From Diplonema papillatum (lineage: Eukaryota; Euglenozoa; Diplonemea; Diplonemida; Diplonemidae), in the NCBI GenBank assembly GCA_030068145.1, contig JAPJBO010000092.1, positions 186,001 to 250,000 of the forward strand: 64,000 nucleotides of DNA. Direction: 5' to 3'. This document shows positions 10,039-21,323 of this stretch, piece by piece; position 1 is the stretch's first letter; every line of letters begins with the position of its first letter. The notes under the pieces were generated by a model. The model was not told where the DNA came from. It saw only the letters and a list, made by a program, of their open reading frames with translations, and did no database searches. The translations under genes were made by a program, and so were the position numbers.

Positions 10039-10646
10039 TTAAATGCACATCATGAGTGGCGATGATCTGCGTCGCCGGCGTCGCGGTGACCTCTTCGCAC
10101 GTGATGTGGCATGCTTTCGCCTCTTCAGCTCGCCATGATCGTCGCGTTGAGGCCCGCGCTTGGTGCTTTGCTTCTCTTTCGCTGCTCGTCCAGCTTCATC
10201 GGTTGCGCATCGATAACTGTCCTCACGGCGTTGTCGTCTGCCCGCTCGGCTTGCTCGGCTGTGCTTCGGCGGTCCTCCTTCACGCTGTTTAACTCCCGGC
10301 TTAGACGCGGAGGTTCGTTCGCGCCGGTGCCGCCTTCTCGAACTTCGCTCTTGATGGCGACGAGGGGTTCCTATTGCTATTGAGACAGAATTTGGAAAAC
10401 TGAGGCAAAATGAAGCTAATAACCTGGAACTGGGATTGTCTAAAAAAAAAACCCCCCCGACCGGTGGTGGCTTTGGGACTGCATACCTTTCTCAGCATCG
10501 GGAACGTCCATCATCCCCCACTTACTGATCTGGTCGCGTTTCTGGGCCTTTCGTTTGCGTCGCGCACGCTCGCCGCTGCTCGAATCCGAGCTACTGCTCG
10601 AAGACGAGTACTTCCGCCGTCTCCGGCGGTCTGCGTCTTTCCCCAT
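10039..10646 (-). CDS. Small Arg/Ser-rich nuclear-type protein, two exons
   Basis: Exon 1 (10646-10487) starts at an ATG and encodes a basic segment, a run of seven Ser with SDSSSGERARRKRK, then GMMDVPDAEKG. A GTATGC donor follows. The downstream acceptor CAATAG before 10370 gives a 116-nt intron; the intron also holds a run of 10 T followed by AG. Joined in phase, exon 2 (10370-10039) reads an Arg/Ser/Lys-rich tail, for 163 residues in all. Another frame of exon 2 (GAA CCC CTC..., ending at TGA 10125) shows stronger GC third-position bias and a more balanced sequence but cannot be joined to this donor without a frame change, so the true splice may differ. RS-rich proteins usually act in pre-mRNA processing; that is inference from composition only. 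Confidence 0.4.
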
Positions 10647-10886
10647 CTTGGTATCTCCCCACCCTTCACAACGCCCCCTTTCCGCTGTGCTTCGGAGTTG
10701 ACGTCCGCAGCTCGAGACCCTCCAGCATCAATGACAGAAGCCCGGACGTCCTGACTGCACGGAGTGAGAGTTTTCTGCGAGAAAAGAAAAGAGCGCCGCC
10801 GGAACGAACCTCGCCGGCTTCGTCCCCCCGAACAGCGATAACGACACAATATTCTGTTTGCGCTGCACATTCCCGATTGTTACGAT

Positions 10887-11135
10887 CCACGCCACGGACA
10901 CATCAGGCGGACTGTGGTGTTACAATCGGACACATCAGGCGGACATGTGGTGTCACGATCCACGGACACATCAGGCGGACGTGTGGTCTTACGATCCACA
11001 GACACATGGCGGACGTGTGGTGTTACGATCCACGGACACATCAGGCGGACGTGTGGTGTTACGATCCACGGACACATCAGGCGGACGTATGGCGTTACGA
11101 TCCACGCCACGGCACACATCAGGCGGACGGGGAAA
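10887..11135 (+). repeat. About 37-bp tandem array related to dispersed family A
   Basis: Seven or so units of the form CACGGACACATCAGGCGGAC plus GTGTGGTGTTACGATC follow one another with small length changes. The first half of the unit matches the CCACGGACACATAAGGCGGA block inside the dispersed repeat at 50153-50420 and 55135-55360. Confidence 0.9.
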
Positions 11136-12119
11136 TGATTTTCCTCAGGTAGCTCGACGAAAGGGCCCTTCCCGTCCCCACGTGATCGTCGACAAGAGAC
11201 GCGAAGAATCTCAGTCAGGCTCATTCGGTTTGCCCCCTTGTTGCGACAGAACGGAGAGCATTGGATGGCAACGACAAAAGAAAGGGTCACAAACGCATGC
11301 CAAAAAAAAAAAAAAAAACGTTCTTGCAAATGGGTCAGTCGCGCTGCCTAAGCTTTGAATTTTCCCGTGTGCTCTTCATAGACTGCTCAGTCGTGTTGGC
11401 GTTTTGTAGAACTTGTCAAAGATATCGTAGTTTCGTGAATCGTCAAACAAATTCCACCGCCCCGTGCATAAGGTAAATAGCCAAGCCCCCTTGATTAAGA
11501 TGGATAACGGCCGAGAGTGCAGATCTCTCTTAAACACGGGGCGGTACCCCGTGTATAAGATGGAAACCCCGCCCACGGTTGCAAACAGTCACCAGAATCA
11601 GCCTCAAAGAATGCCCAGGTTCGAGAAAGTGCGGACGTTTCTCAACTATAGAGCAATATTCCTGCGGTGATCGACGTAGATGATGCGTGGTATCAAGGGA
11701 TTGAGGAACTGCACTTGGTGACAATTGTTACTTCAGCGCGCTGGTTCAGCTCTTGCGAATGACAGTGGCAGCGCCATCTTCTTCCGGGCAAGCTTCGCAT
11801 GAAGGAACACAGCGGAAACCAAGTACCAGCGGTCAGCCAGATCCATGAGCCACGAGCAAACCAAGACCAGTCTGAAACAAGCTCAACAGACATGGTTCCA
11901 CAGTGGTCAGCCCACTGCAGGTGCGTTCATGCTACGCCCAAGGCGACTACAGTGCCCCCTTGAGTAAGGTGGATACCGCCAAAACCCGAGTTTTTCATCC
12001 ATCTCATACACGGGGGGGAAATCTTAGTTTAATGTTTAGGCAGAGCACTGCCTCTCATCAGGGGGGGCGATGAAGAGCAGTCCCGACTCTGGATGGCAGC
12101 GCCAGTTGCATGGACATGA

Positions 12120-12230
12120 GTTTTTTTGTGCGGTTGGCCTTTGTTGGTTAGCTCACTTTTTAGAGTGAAAGTTCGCTTGAAATTTTTTGAATGTATGCAG
12201 GTGGTTCTTGGCCGTAGCGGTACCATAACT
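12120..12230 (+). repeat. Dispersed repeat family E, copy 1
   Basis: TTTTTAGAGTGAAAGTTCGC followed by TTGAAATTTTTTG matches 18146-18195 (TTTTTAGAGTTAAAGTTCGC, TTGAGTTTTTTGG). Confidence 0.65.
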
Positions 12231-13401
12231 GAGGTATTACGGACTGGTGTGTCCAATTGCTTATTCGTTTGGTTGAATGAGAAGACGCTGTAGCTTATTA
12301 ATGGGCAAATACTGGAAGACGACGAGAAAGATGGAAACGCGTGCCCGACACCGGCTCGGAAATGATCGCTACACGACGTTCTCAATCTGTACGACTAAAT
12401 TGCGCTGACAAAACATCGAGGCGTCATGTGGTCAAGCCCGCCACCACGCAGCCGAGCTGACAGCAGTAAACCGCGGGGCACCTGGTTCCACTCCCTTCTT
12501 CCTCTAACCTGGCCGCGCATAGCCAAAACATGATGTGCATCCTGATAGGGTGTGTAGCTCTGAGAGTCATTCGAGTGACATGCATTCGAATGGCAATCAG
12601 TGAGTCACCAACCGGTCTCTTGGCACATCACCCGTGGAGATAGCTGCACCTTTGCGCCTTGTTTCCGCCAGTTTGTTAAGCGAACACGCCGGGTGTCGCT
12701 TGCCATCGTCAGGCGCAAACCCCACCCGGAGGCGCCGAAAGAAAGTAGCAAAAGGGCGTGTTCTCTTGGGTGAAGAAGAAGAAAGAACCAAGGCGGAGGG
12801 CTCGACCTCAAGATCAATGCAGGTTCGCGTCGTGCAAGAGCGCACGTGACACCGCGCTCGCAAGCCTCCGTCGCGAAACCGATCCGGTTTACACGACCTG
12901 CGCCTGCGTTTGCTTACGTTCTTCGCGCCCGGCGCAAGACACAGCGCTTCCTTCATGTAGCAACAAGCGGCATTTCGCATCTTCGGTTGCTAAGAGCCTG
13001 TTTTGGCGGGGTGTGGTGGGTGTGCATTTATTTCCAAAGGCGGAGGTCCTTTCCGTCCCGCGCAGGTGATATGATACCACTGGGACAAAGGCTGGCTGCT
13101 TCAAAGCCTGCCTGGATTGGAACAAGATCTAGAAAAGAGTCATGGACAACGTCGCCCGGGCGCGCTGCAGGAGTCGAGTTCTGAGGACAGCGACTATGCC
13201 GAATAAGCTGGTAAGCGTGATGCAGCTGTTTCCACATCGCCAGTAGACCGATTCCGTCGCAGACTTGAGGATATCCGTGAGGAATCGAAGAGCAACGCTC
13301 GAAAAACTAGAGGTATTAGTTTACACTGCAGGTTTAGACCGAAAGTCTGAATCTGCAAACCGGGGGCGTCGGCGGAGGAGGAGTAGTAGTAGTTTGGACT
13401 T

Positions 13402-13800
13402 GATATGCAGCAACAATCTGTGACGATAGACTTTGCACGCGCTGTGGTATGCAGCAGTCGCTTCTTGCCCCGCGTACTGTTTGGCTCCAGTGCGCGCTTC
13501 ACGTCCGATGTGCAGTTTGACGACGAGCTCGAGGAATCACCCTATGATAGTAGTATATGTGTCGTCCTGGTCCGGAACAAGTCAGGGAGAAGAACGGGCA
13601 ATCTTTACAAACAAACGAGTGACTTAAGGTGGCCGCTTGAGCGGCGCCAATCCAGTGGCACGTCGGCAGTATTTGCACTTCGGGATGGGGCTGCCATCAC
13701 ACGAGCGTCGGCGGCTAGCGAGTGTCGGCAGAGAGTGGTCGGAGCAAGCTTCAACGTGGCATGTCGGTGCCGCACAAATGAGATGGTCGATGTATTCTGA
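13402..13800 (+). repeat. Dispersed repeat family B, copy 1
   Basis: ATGCAGCAACAATCTGTGAC, AAGTCAGGGAGAAGAACGG and ACTTAAGGTGGCCGCTTGAG occur here in the same order as at 21923-22340. About 150 extra bases lie between the first two blocks in this copy. A further piece of the family (GCCAACGATCCAGGTTTC) is near 14440, so the full element may reach about 14490. Part of the extra segment also resembles 63614-63710. Confidence 0.8.
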
Positions 13801-14076
13801 CGCGTTGACTTTGCGCATGCGTCGCGCAGCCTGCGAGATCACGCGCTGGGTCGTCCGGATCCTGTCCCACGTGCCTGCATGCCTTTCCGCGTCTTCTGTG
13901 GCGGCCACATGGACCATTGAGAGCGGGTGGCCTCTACCACCCACTGGACCTTCGCGTCCCGCGCTACCTTGTCTGCCATCAGCTCCCGGATCTCCTCCAT
14001 GTTCGACATGCCGAGGGCACGTCGATATAAGAAAGCGGAGGTCGACCGCGTTTCTTTCTTCGACGCGGCGTTGCAA
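13624..14076 (-). mobile_element. ORF remnant of repeat family B with a Cys/His C-terminus
   Basis: An open frame without an ATG runs to a stop at 13624. Its central part reads as ordinary protein (TEDAERHAGTWDRIRTTQRV, then SQAARRMRKVNASEY). It ends in a Cys/His-rich stretch, LICAAPTCHVEACSDH followed by a CKYC. The family B copy at 21996-22292 encodes a close match on the same relative strand (ICSALTCHAQACSDHCPLC). Conservation of this motif between two copies suggests that the repeat once coded for a small zinc-binding domain. A frame change near 13920 links it to an upstream segment (MSNMEEIRELMADKVARDA). Function unknown. Confidence 0.45.
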
Positions 14077-14118
14077 GAAGCACGCTCGACGCGGGCTGAT
14101 CCGCCCTCACAGTTCCCG

Positions 14119-14290
14119 GCATAGCAGTGCATAGCAGTGCATAGCAATGCACAGCAATGCACAGCAATGTACAGCAATGCACAGCAATGTGCACAGCAAC
14201 GCACAGCAACGCACAGCAACGCACAGCAACGCACAGCAACGCACAGCAACGCACAGCAACGCACAGCAATACATAGCAATGAATAGCAGC
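14119..14290 (+). repeat. 10-bp tandem array
   Basis: About 17 units of ATAGCAGTGC / ACAGCAATGC / ACAGCAACGC, with runs of identical late-type units at 14190-14265. The order of variants suggests step-wise local expansion. Any ORF across it is period-driven. Confidence 0.95.
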
Positions 14291-14759
14291 GAAGCGGAGC
14301 CACTTTCTCTGCAACTCCACTTCGATCCTCGGGAACTGATCCGCAAAGAGGTTTTACTTTATTTTATTATTGCTACAGCGCGTCTCGCGAACCGAACAAG
14401 GCAAGCGTAAGCTCCCGTGATCTGAGGAGGCAGGGAAGTGCCAACGATCCAGGTTTCGGCCTGACAGAAAGACGGGAACCACGAGCGTTTTGAACGTCGG
14501 CGGGGGAAGAATAAAAAAATCGCCGGGAAAACGCAAAACACAGCGTTTTCAGGAACGATAGGTGGGGGGTGGCTTTCACAACGGTGCGCGCGAAGGTGTC
14601 GGGGCCGGAGGGCAGATTCGGATGTTAAAAGCCGCCATTGACCCTGAAGCACCAGGTTGCTCGTGCAAGGCTGTGAACATGCCGAAGCGGTTGCGGGTTC
14701 GTTCTTGTTGAACAAAGAACAGGCCGTGCCCGCGCGAACGTGCTTGGGCACATTTTCGC

Positions 14760-17700
14760 TTATCTTTTTTGCACCGAGGTTACGTACTTGGACAAAGTTG
14801 CGGAGGGTGCCAGCTCCGCCCCGAGCCACCGAAACGACAATTGACCAAGGCGCCCCAGAACCACCCCCCATAAACGGTCAAGATCTGCAAACCCCAGGAA
14901 TCTCTGAACTAATACTCTGGGTAGTTTCTGAAATAAAATCTGGGCGCACACCTCGAACACGTGTGTCAATCCGCGTTTTTTGGCATATTGAGCGGGTGTC
15001 TGTCCTAGACACGGCGAAGCCCACGCAGCACCATCGAACTTGTCAAGTGGGGTTGCTTTTGGGTTGTCGAAGATGTCACGTTTGGCGCCGTGTTGCAACA
15101 TCATGATGACACCGTCCGCGTGTCCCTCAAGCACGGCGTAGTGCAACGGTGTTCTGCCGAGATAGTCCTGTAAGGTAGTTCAGTTTTCTGCGCCCAAGCG
15201 GACCAGGAGCATTGCACGTATCGACAGCCATCTTCACACAGTAGAGGTGCGAAAACTACGAAAACGCTCGCCGAGAACGCCCCACTGCTTCACAGGTCAG
15301 CTTGGCAACATTCTGGAGCTCAAGTAAGGTGAAACACCACCAGAGCCTCCTCCTGGATGGCTCCTCACTTTTCTGCGCCTTGCAGTCAAGTCACCGAATG
15401 TCCTACCAGCAGGCACACACACACTCTGAAGCTGGCAACCTCTCAGACACACGATCTTATGGACCATGGCCTGTGGAACTTAACCGCAAAAGTCGGTAGC
15501 CTACGGTTAAGTTCCAATGATGACCTTGTACTTATAGAAGTTGCCAATGAGCCGTTCCAGCGACTTACAACAGCCTGGCAAATACAGGCCTCCACAAATT
15601 TTGCCCTGTACGAAAGTTAGAAAACCCCCAAAACCCCGACCAGGAAAACTCCCCAGAACCCAGAACCCCCATTCACCCCTGGTCCTGAATCTCACCTTTG
15701 TGTTGCCGACAATCAACCGGGGTCGATGTGCACTCTGGTGTCTTTCGACGTTCTTGCTATCCTGGTGCATTTTTTCAAACCAGCCAATGTAGTGAAGCTA
15801 TTCCCCTAGCTGTGTATGTATGTTGTGCAGCAACGAAAGATGGGAGCAACAAACCTGTTTGCTGAGCATCTCTTTCAGCGGTATTGGCTTTTCGCACAAC
15901 AGACTCTTGCCAGCGATTGACGTGCTCTGGTCTGAGGATAACGAGGGACCCAGACTGTCGGTCTCATCGGTCTGCCGGTAGCTGCCGTTGCTGTTGATGT
16001 AGCTTTGCGACAACGATGTGCACTCGACGTGGTCCGAATGGTACGCGTTTCCGGTCGGAAGCAAGACGCTCTTCACGAGCATGGCCATGCACTGCGAGGG
16101 TTACGAGGGGGTATTAGAGCATGATAAATCCGATACTGCCCCCAGTAAGTAATGCCGTTCTTGTTAAAACATATGTGACGCTGCACGATTCTGGAGTATA
16201 GCTAACGAATGTGCCTGCACTGCGTTATCACCATGACGAATACCAATACGACACATTTGCACACACCTCGGGATGGTGGAACATTGCAGCGTAGTGGAAA
16301 GCGTTTCTCTTGTCGACATGGTTCGTGAAGAAGAGATTGATGTGGTCATGCGGCAGCAGTAAAAGGGATCGAAGCACATCTTCCTTTTGCAAAATAAGCG
16401 ACAGGTGAAGCGGAGTCCAACCGTGGACGCAGGGTTGCCAGCGCATGCTGTCGTCTGGTGCTGCGTCAAGAAGCATGTGCACCAACTCTGTAGAGCCGAG
16501 TTCGATGGCCAGCGTAAGTCCTGATTTCTTGAAGTCCTTTTGCCACCCCCTCTGTTCGCAGTGGACGATATGGCCATCCCACGGGTCTCCGCAGCGTATA
16601 GGTGAGAACGGGCTAGTGGTGAACAAGCTTAGCAGGCAAGACACCGCGTCGACTTGGTAGTTCACGATGGCTTCTTGCAGCGCGCTTCGCAAAAAGTCTT
16701 CGGAGCGCGGGTGCGACTTGCCACTGCTGTACAGGATTCTAATCATTACAACGTTCCCCAACCCAGCGGCCACACTCAGTGGCGGTAGCCCTTCCGCCGA
16801 CAGAGCGTTTGCGTCCGCCCCCATGTCTAGCAGCAGAATCAGGACGTCGACAAAGTTATTACGCACCGCGCGATGAACCGACGTTCCGCCGTCCCTGTCC
16901 CGGCTGTTGATGGCGGTAATATTCGTCTTGCGGAGGCACGCGGTCACGGACGCTACGTTGCCCGTGTCGATTTCCGACGCCAGCATCTGGACTTCGAAAC
17001 ACACTTCCACCGAGCCGCTTGAATCTGAACGCTGACTGCTGTCCGCAGTGCTGAGTTTCCCGCTTTCAATGAGCGGTGCCCGCAAAGGTATGCTGAGCTT
17101 CATTCGATCGTTGAAGCGTTGCAAGTACTCCTTGTCTTGTCTGTACAGCGGTTTGCCCAGGGCGGCCCCGAAGCAACAAAGTGGCGCGAACAGCGTGGCT
17201 ACTGTGTGCATGTTGTTGAAAATGCTAGGGCTGAGGTCGAATGTGTCATGGAGCCAAACCATCAGCAACAACGTCAAGGCGACGACAAGAACTGCCACCA
17301 CATCGCAGAGGCAAGAGGAAAGGCACGGGTGCCACGTCGAAGGATCGGACAGCTCCCTCGTAAACCACAGCACTGGAACCGCCGAGAGAGCGACGTAAGC
17401 GGACAAGACCCTCCAAAAAAATGCGTCTGCTCCACAGTACCCGTACGTCATCATGTCCCAGCCGTTCATGCACGGTAGCAACATGAGCGAGATGAAGTGC
17501 GTGAACAGCACCACCCCTAGCCAGCGCGGCGCCATGGGACGCGTGTTGTTCACGAACAGACGAGACCAGCTGTATTGTTTGCAGATCAGGCTCCCAACAA
17601 ATAGCAGATACCCGCCCGATCTCGCAGCTGCCATGAGCCAGCAGTAGACTGGCACGGCGGGGATGTCTGGTTGCAAAAAGAACTGCCGCTCGACGAGTTG

Positions 17701-17958
17701 CGAAGCGAACATGACAGCCCCCCCGCACGCAGTCAAAATGCTGAACTCGGGAAGTCGAACGGACACAGGCAGCGACCGATGTTTTCGAAGCATGGCAACG
17801 CAGACGAGGGCCAACACGGCGTAAAGGACGCATCCCAGGCCCGCCGCGCCGGAATTGAACACGGATTGCGCTCGCGAGACGGTAGGTCTACTATGGATTC
17901 TGTTCGGAAATATTGCATCGTCCAGTGTAACACCCCACCAGGACGTGTGCACCCGCAT
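14760..17958 (-). CDS. Class C GPCR-like seven-transmembrane protein with C-terminal ankyrin repeats
   Basis: Exons: 17958-16267, 16091-15855 and 15167-14952 or on to the stop at 14760. Introns have GTGTGT..CGCAG (175 nt) and GTTTGT..TACAG (687 nt) ends, all in phase 0; reading through gives 778 residues. Seven hydrophobic segments lie at about 38-57, 72-89, 104-125, 147-163, 179-199, 218-236 and 250-269. Family C hallmarks are visible: PEFSIL leading into TM2, C106 at the top of TM3 with C175 in the second extracellular loop, FVGSLICKQYSWSRLF closing TM3, and LWFTRELSD after TM5. Residues 320-564 hold ankyrin-type repeats (SVHRAVRNNFVDVLILLLDM; GWTPLHLSLILQKEDVL; RNAFHYAAM) and exon 3 adds RTPLHYAVLEGHADGVIMML. 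No venus-flytrap domain is seen; only 37 residues precede TM1, and upstream exons are possible. A GTGTGC donor after 14952 would add further exons. Ligand unknown. Confidence 0.75.
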
Positions 17959-18059
17959 CGGGGCGCCCCCGCCGCTGCGATCGCAGCGCTATTTCTCGGC
18001 CGACGTTGCACGTCTCGGGGTGTGGAGGCAATCTTGTCCGGTCGGGTTTAGAAGACTCG

Positions 18060-19150
18060 CACGGTCCTGCAACCTGCACCGCTTACGATGAACTCAACTA
18101 AAAGAAGGGCTTATTGGTGGTCAGTCTAGCCATGGTCAACTACGGGCCCTTTTTTTTTTTAGAGTTAAAGTTCGCTTGAGTTTTTTGGGGGAGCTTGAGG
18201 TGGCTTTTGTCTTCTATGCCCAATGTCCTTGATTTGGGGCTTCTGCTTCCAGCCGACTCCACCTGCGGGAGGGTTGCCCTGGTGCCGTCCTGGAATCTGG
18301 GCGGTGTCTGAAGAGCGTGTTCGGTGACAAGTTCCGCCTCATTGCATGCTCCGACGAAGTGGGTGAAGGGGCCCCTCCACTGGATTTGGAGCCTGGGCTG
18401 AAGCGGATAAAACCTATCGTCTGCATAACCTAGAGGGTGTTGTGACCACCTGGTAACCCCAGGGCGACTTTTGAAGGAAGGTCGGTCCTGTCTTGGTCTT
18501 GTTCGATTCCGCCGGGAGTTCGATATGAAAAAATGCAAGATTGACTGAGAGGCTGCCTGGCAAGGCCAGGCGTATGAGTACGGGATCGTTAGGGTCTCAA
18601 TTTCCCGTGCGGATAACTGAAGGCTAGCGGCCCCGGAGTGCGAGCTGCCCGGGGGAGTGAGGGCTAACTTCGAACAAAAGACTGGGGGGGTAGGGGGTCG
18701 TTGTTATTGGTGCTGTCTCCTTTCTTTTCCACTCGTTCTCTTCTCTACTCACTGGGGGGGGTCAAATGTATGTCGCCGGGCAACTTTTGCAAACCTCATA
18801 GATTAAGGCATTTTATGCCGGAACCCGGCTCGTCTGAGCTAATCCGCGACGAAAAACGTATTTCGGGTGGGGTTGTGCGTAAAATGGGCTCATAAAACCA
18901 CTTGTTGGTAGTGCTTTTTTTGTGTCCCCATTTGGTACCAGCCACTCTGCTGCTACCTGCTGTCGGAGCTTTTTTGCGAGATGAGGGTAGAACAGAGTGT
19001 GTGTAGCGGGAAAGAGAGTTGAAGTATGGCTAAAGATAAAGTGGTGTCACCTGAGGGGGTAATCTCAGGGCCGCCCACGTGATAAGCCGATAAGCAGTGT
19101 GAACTTGAAATGCAGGTACCACAGGGGCAAGCTTGCATTTGTCATAGGCT
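18060..19150. other. Intergenic stretch, no gene seen
   Basis: It holds family E copy 2 (18145-18240: a T-run, then AGAGTTAAAGTTCGCTTGAG) and otherwise only short ORFs. A minus-strand frame near 18430 contains YADD by chance; its surroundings do not look like a reverse transcriptase. Confidence 0.5.
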
Positions 19151-19154
19151 AGGG

Positions 19155-21323
19155 TTATTTGAATACGTCGTCCGAGGACGATCTCAAAGCGGACGAGGAC
19201 GGTGATAATAGGCTGGTGATATCCAGCTCCATTCTTCGTTTGTTGCGCTTTCGCGCCGGCTGTCCTGCCGAAGCAGTCGCTCGAGGGGGCGATCCTGACA
19301 TGGATGAGGATGAAGTCGAGGTGGCAGGGCTGGTGATATCCAGCTCCATTCTCGAAATGTTGCGCTTTCGCGCCGCGTGCTTTTTTCCGGGTTTTCCCGC
19401 CGGGTCATTCGGTGGTGTCGGGAGTCGGGCTCTTTTCTGCCCCTTTCTTGGTGGTGTCGCTCGGGCCGGCTCGGTCGGAGCGTGCTTTTTCGCCATCTTG
19501 GCCGCCTTTGGGGACGCTTGACGCGTCCTCTTCATGCGCGGTGGTGTCGTCGGCTTCTGTCGGCCCTTCTTCCGCGGCGTTGTTGGCTTCGGCTTAGCGG
19601 GGGCTGGCTTCGGGGGCGCTGGCACGTGGTGGCCCTTTTTGCAGCAGGCTGACGGCCGCCGTTCCGCTAGCGTCGGTAAGCCGCGGCAGTCGTCACACGG
19701 ACCGCGGGCGTGTTCGCGGCAGTCATGGTGGCCGGCCTTGCAGCACGCTGTTGGCGTGTTGCACTCCACGCATCTCGTCATGCGGTGCCGGTCGCAGACG
19801 GCCGGAGGTAAGCCGTCGTTGTCGGCGTGGTGGTGTCGGCAACATGCCTCCACCGTAGGGCCGTGGTGGTGTCCGAGTGCGCGACAGACTGCGCACTTCC
19901 CTTTGTGATGGGTAGCGCACTTGGGGGCATTCTTCGTCGCCTCCGGCACTGCGTGTGGGAGGTGCAGGGGATCCGGGTTGGCCAGTGGCGCTCTGGGGAT
20001 TACCCGTCGCCGCGCTCTGTCCGTCCGCTCGGGCGGGTCGCCGGCGCTGTGCCGTAGCCGGTTTTCACCTGCTGCATGATGGTCGGCCCGGTTTCGGGCA
20101 TGCGGTGGCGGGGCCGGGGCTGGAAGCCGGGTACGCTGCTCAGGCCTATGAACGACAAGGCTGTAGTTTTCGACTTGAAGTCGCCAGGGAGGCACTTGCC
20201 GAGTTGTTGTTGCACGGCCAGCTTGTTGATTGCGCTCAACATGCAGCAACAGTGCCTTGATGTCGAGGCCCGAGAACAGCTCGAAGTCGATAGCTGCCTC
20301 TACTGCTGCCATGTCGCCATCCGATGACCATTCGAGGCCCGAGAGCCAGTCGATCGCTGCCAGGAATGTCCCTTCGTCCCAGTAGCGTAGCCACGCCCAG
20401 GCCGGGGCGATGCGCCGGAACGGGAACTCGCGTTTCGCCGTTGGCATCTGCGCGCAGCGCTCCCAGGGGGTCGCCGCCTTACGTTCTAGCCATCTAACGC
20501 TGATCCGGCGCGCCCGCTCCGCCAGGATCTCTGCCATCAGCGCTTGTACCGGCCCGGCAAATTCCCGTGTCGCCGGCGTCACGATTCCGTGCTCCCGCAG
20601 GCAGCTCGGCCAGAGCCTCCTGTCGGACTGTGCGATCCCCGCGTACTCGGGCTTCGTGCGTATGTTCTCGAAGGCCGTGCAATCCCAGTAGACGTGGTGC
20701 TCGTCTTCCAATGCTCCCGAGCCACACAACGTACAGGCGGGGCTTCCGCCTTGGCGAAATCTCGACGTGTATTCGGCGGTGTTCACGCCACCTGCGAGGG
20801 CAACCCTGATCAGCAGCGCGTTCTGGGGCGGACAGTGGCGCGTTGTCCATAGAGCGTTGGTGGACTCGATCGCGATGTTGGTGATGCCGGAGAAGCTTGG
20901 CCGTCGTGTTTCCAACCGCTTCCACAGTCGGTTCCGCAGGTTGTCGCGGATGATGTGATTTCGCGAGGAGGCGGACATTGCCAGGGGTCGGAGTGCAGCT
21001 CCGTCCAGGTTGACGGACGACGGCGGGCCGCCGTTCCACGTGTGGCCGCAGGGTTGCAGGCCGTGCCTTACCGCGGTTCCCACCGGGCCAAGGGCTGCGG
21101 TCACTCGTTCGCCGTATAGGCGCCGGACTTCCGTCATCAGCGGCATCAGGTGCGGCAGTCTCCCACAGGCGCTGTAGAAATCCGCGGTTATTCGGTACGC
21201 CGTCGCCGTCGCAGGGTGCGTCAAGTGGGCTTTTTCGAGGACTCCCAAGACTACTTCCGAGGAGCGCTTCGGATTCTTCGGCCCCCAGATCGCTCTCGTT
21301 AACGCTGTCGCCAGCTTCTCCAC
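19155..21323 (-). pseudogene. Non-LTR retrotransposon C-terminal region: zinc finger, His/Cys module, basic tail
   Basis: A 722-codon open frame has no ATG at its start and continues, after frame breaks, from the RT at 21324-21935. Early residues (ATALTRAIWG...) fit the RT-distal region. A CCHC finger typical of non-LTR elements lies at C197-C200-H209-C215 (CTLCGSG...EHHVYWDC). Around 340-380 the spacer (WLSGLEW..., AIDFELFSGLDI) matches the spacer of the element at 24194-25987. In place of the RNase H of that element this one carries, at about 468-575, a module of repeated Cys/His pairs (CATHHKGKCAVC, CCRHHHADN, CVEC, CCKAGHHDC, CDDC, CCKKGHH). The tail is very basic and contains two copies of RKRN..RMELDIT. 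The frame is long for a dead gene, so this part may have decayed only recently. Confidence 0.75.

Larger units (their letters stand above)
10650..13400. other. Intergenic region with tandem and dispersed repeats
   Basis: Apart from the 37-bp array (10887-11135) and the repeat near 12120-12230 I see no supported gene. The ORFs across the array are products of its period. Confidence 0.5.

Noticed and set aside
10880-11358. ORFs of 90-166 codons over the 37-bp array on both strands
   Set aside because: They encode only the array period and have no unique sequence.
14119-14290. Array that could be taken for a CRISPR or a coding Cys/Ala repeat
   Set aside because: Units are 10 bp without spacers, and ORFs through it simply follow the period. 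No CRISPR arrays are expected or seen in this eukaryotic DNA.
14359-14871. 170-codon ORF as a further exon of the GPCR-ankyrin gene
   Set aside because: No ankyrin pattern, no phase-compatible acceptor was found, and part of it lies in family B repeat sequence.
18140-18538. YADD in a minus-strand frame, read as a reverse transcriptase
   Set aside because: The flanking residues (HPLGYADDRFYPLQPRL) do not match RT motifs and no helix or YLGS motif follows.
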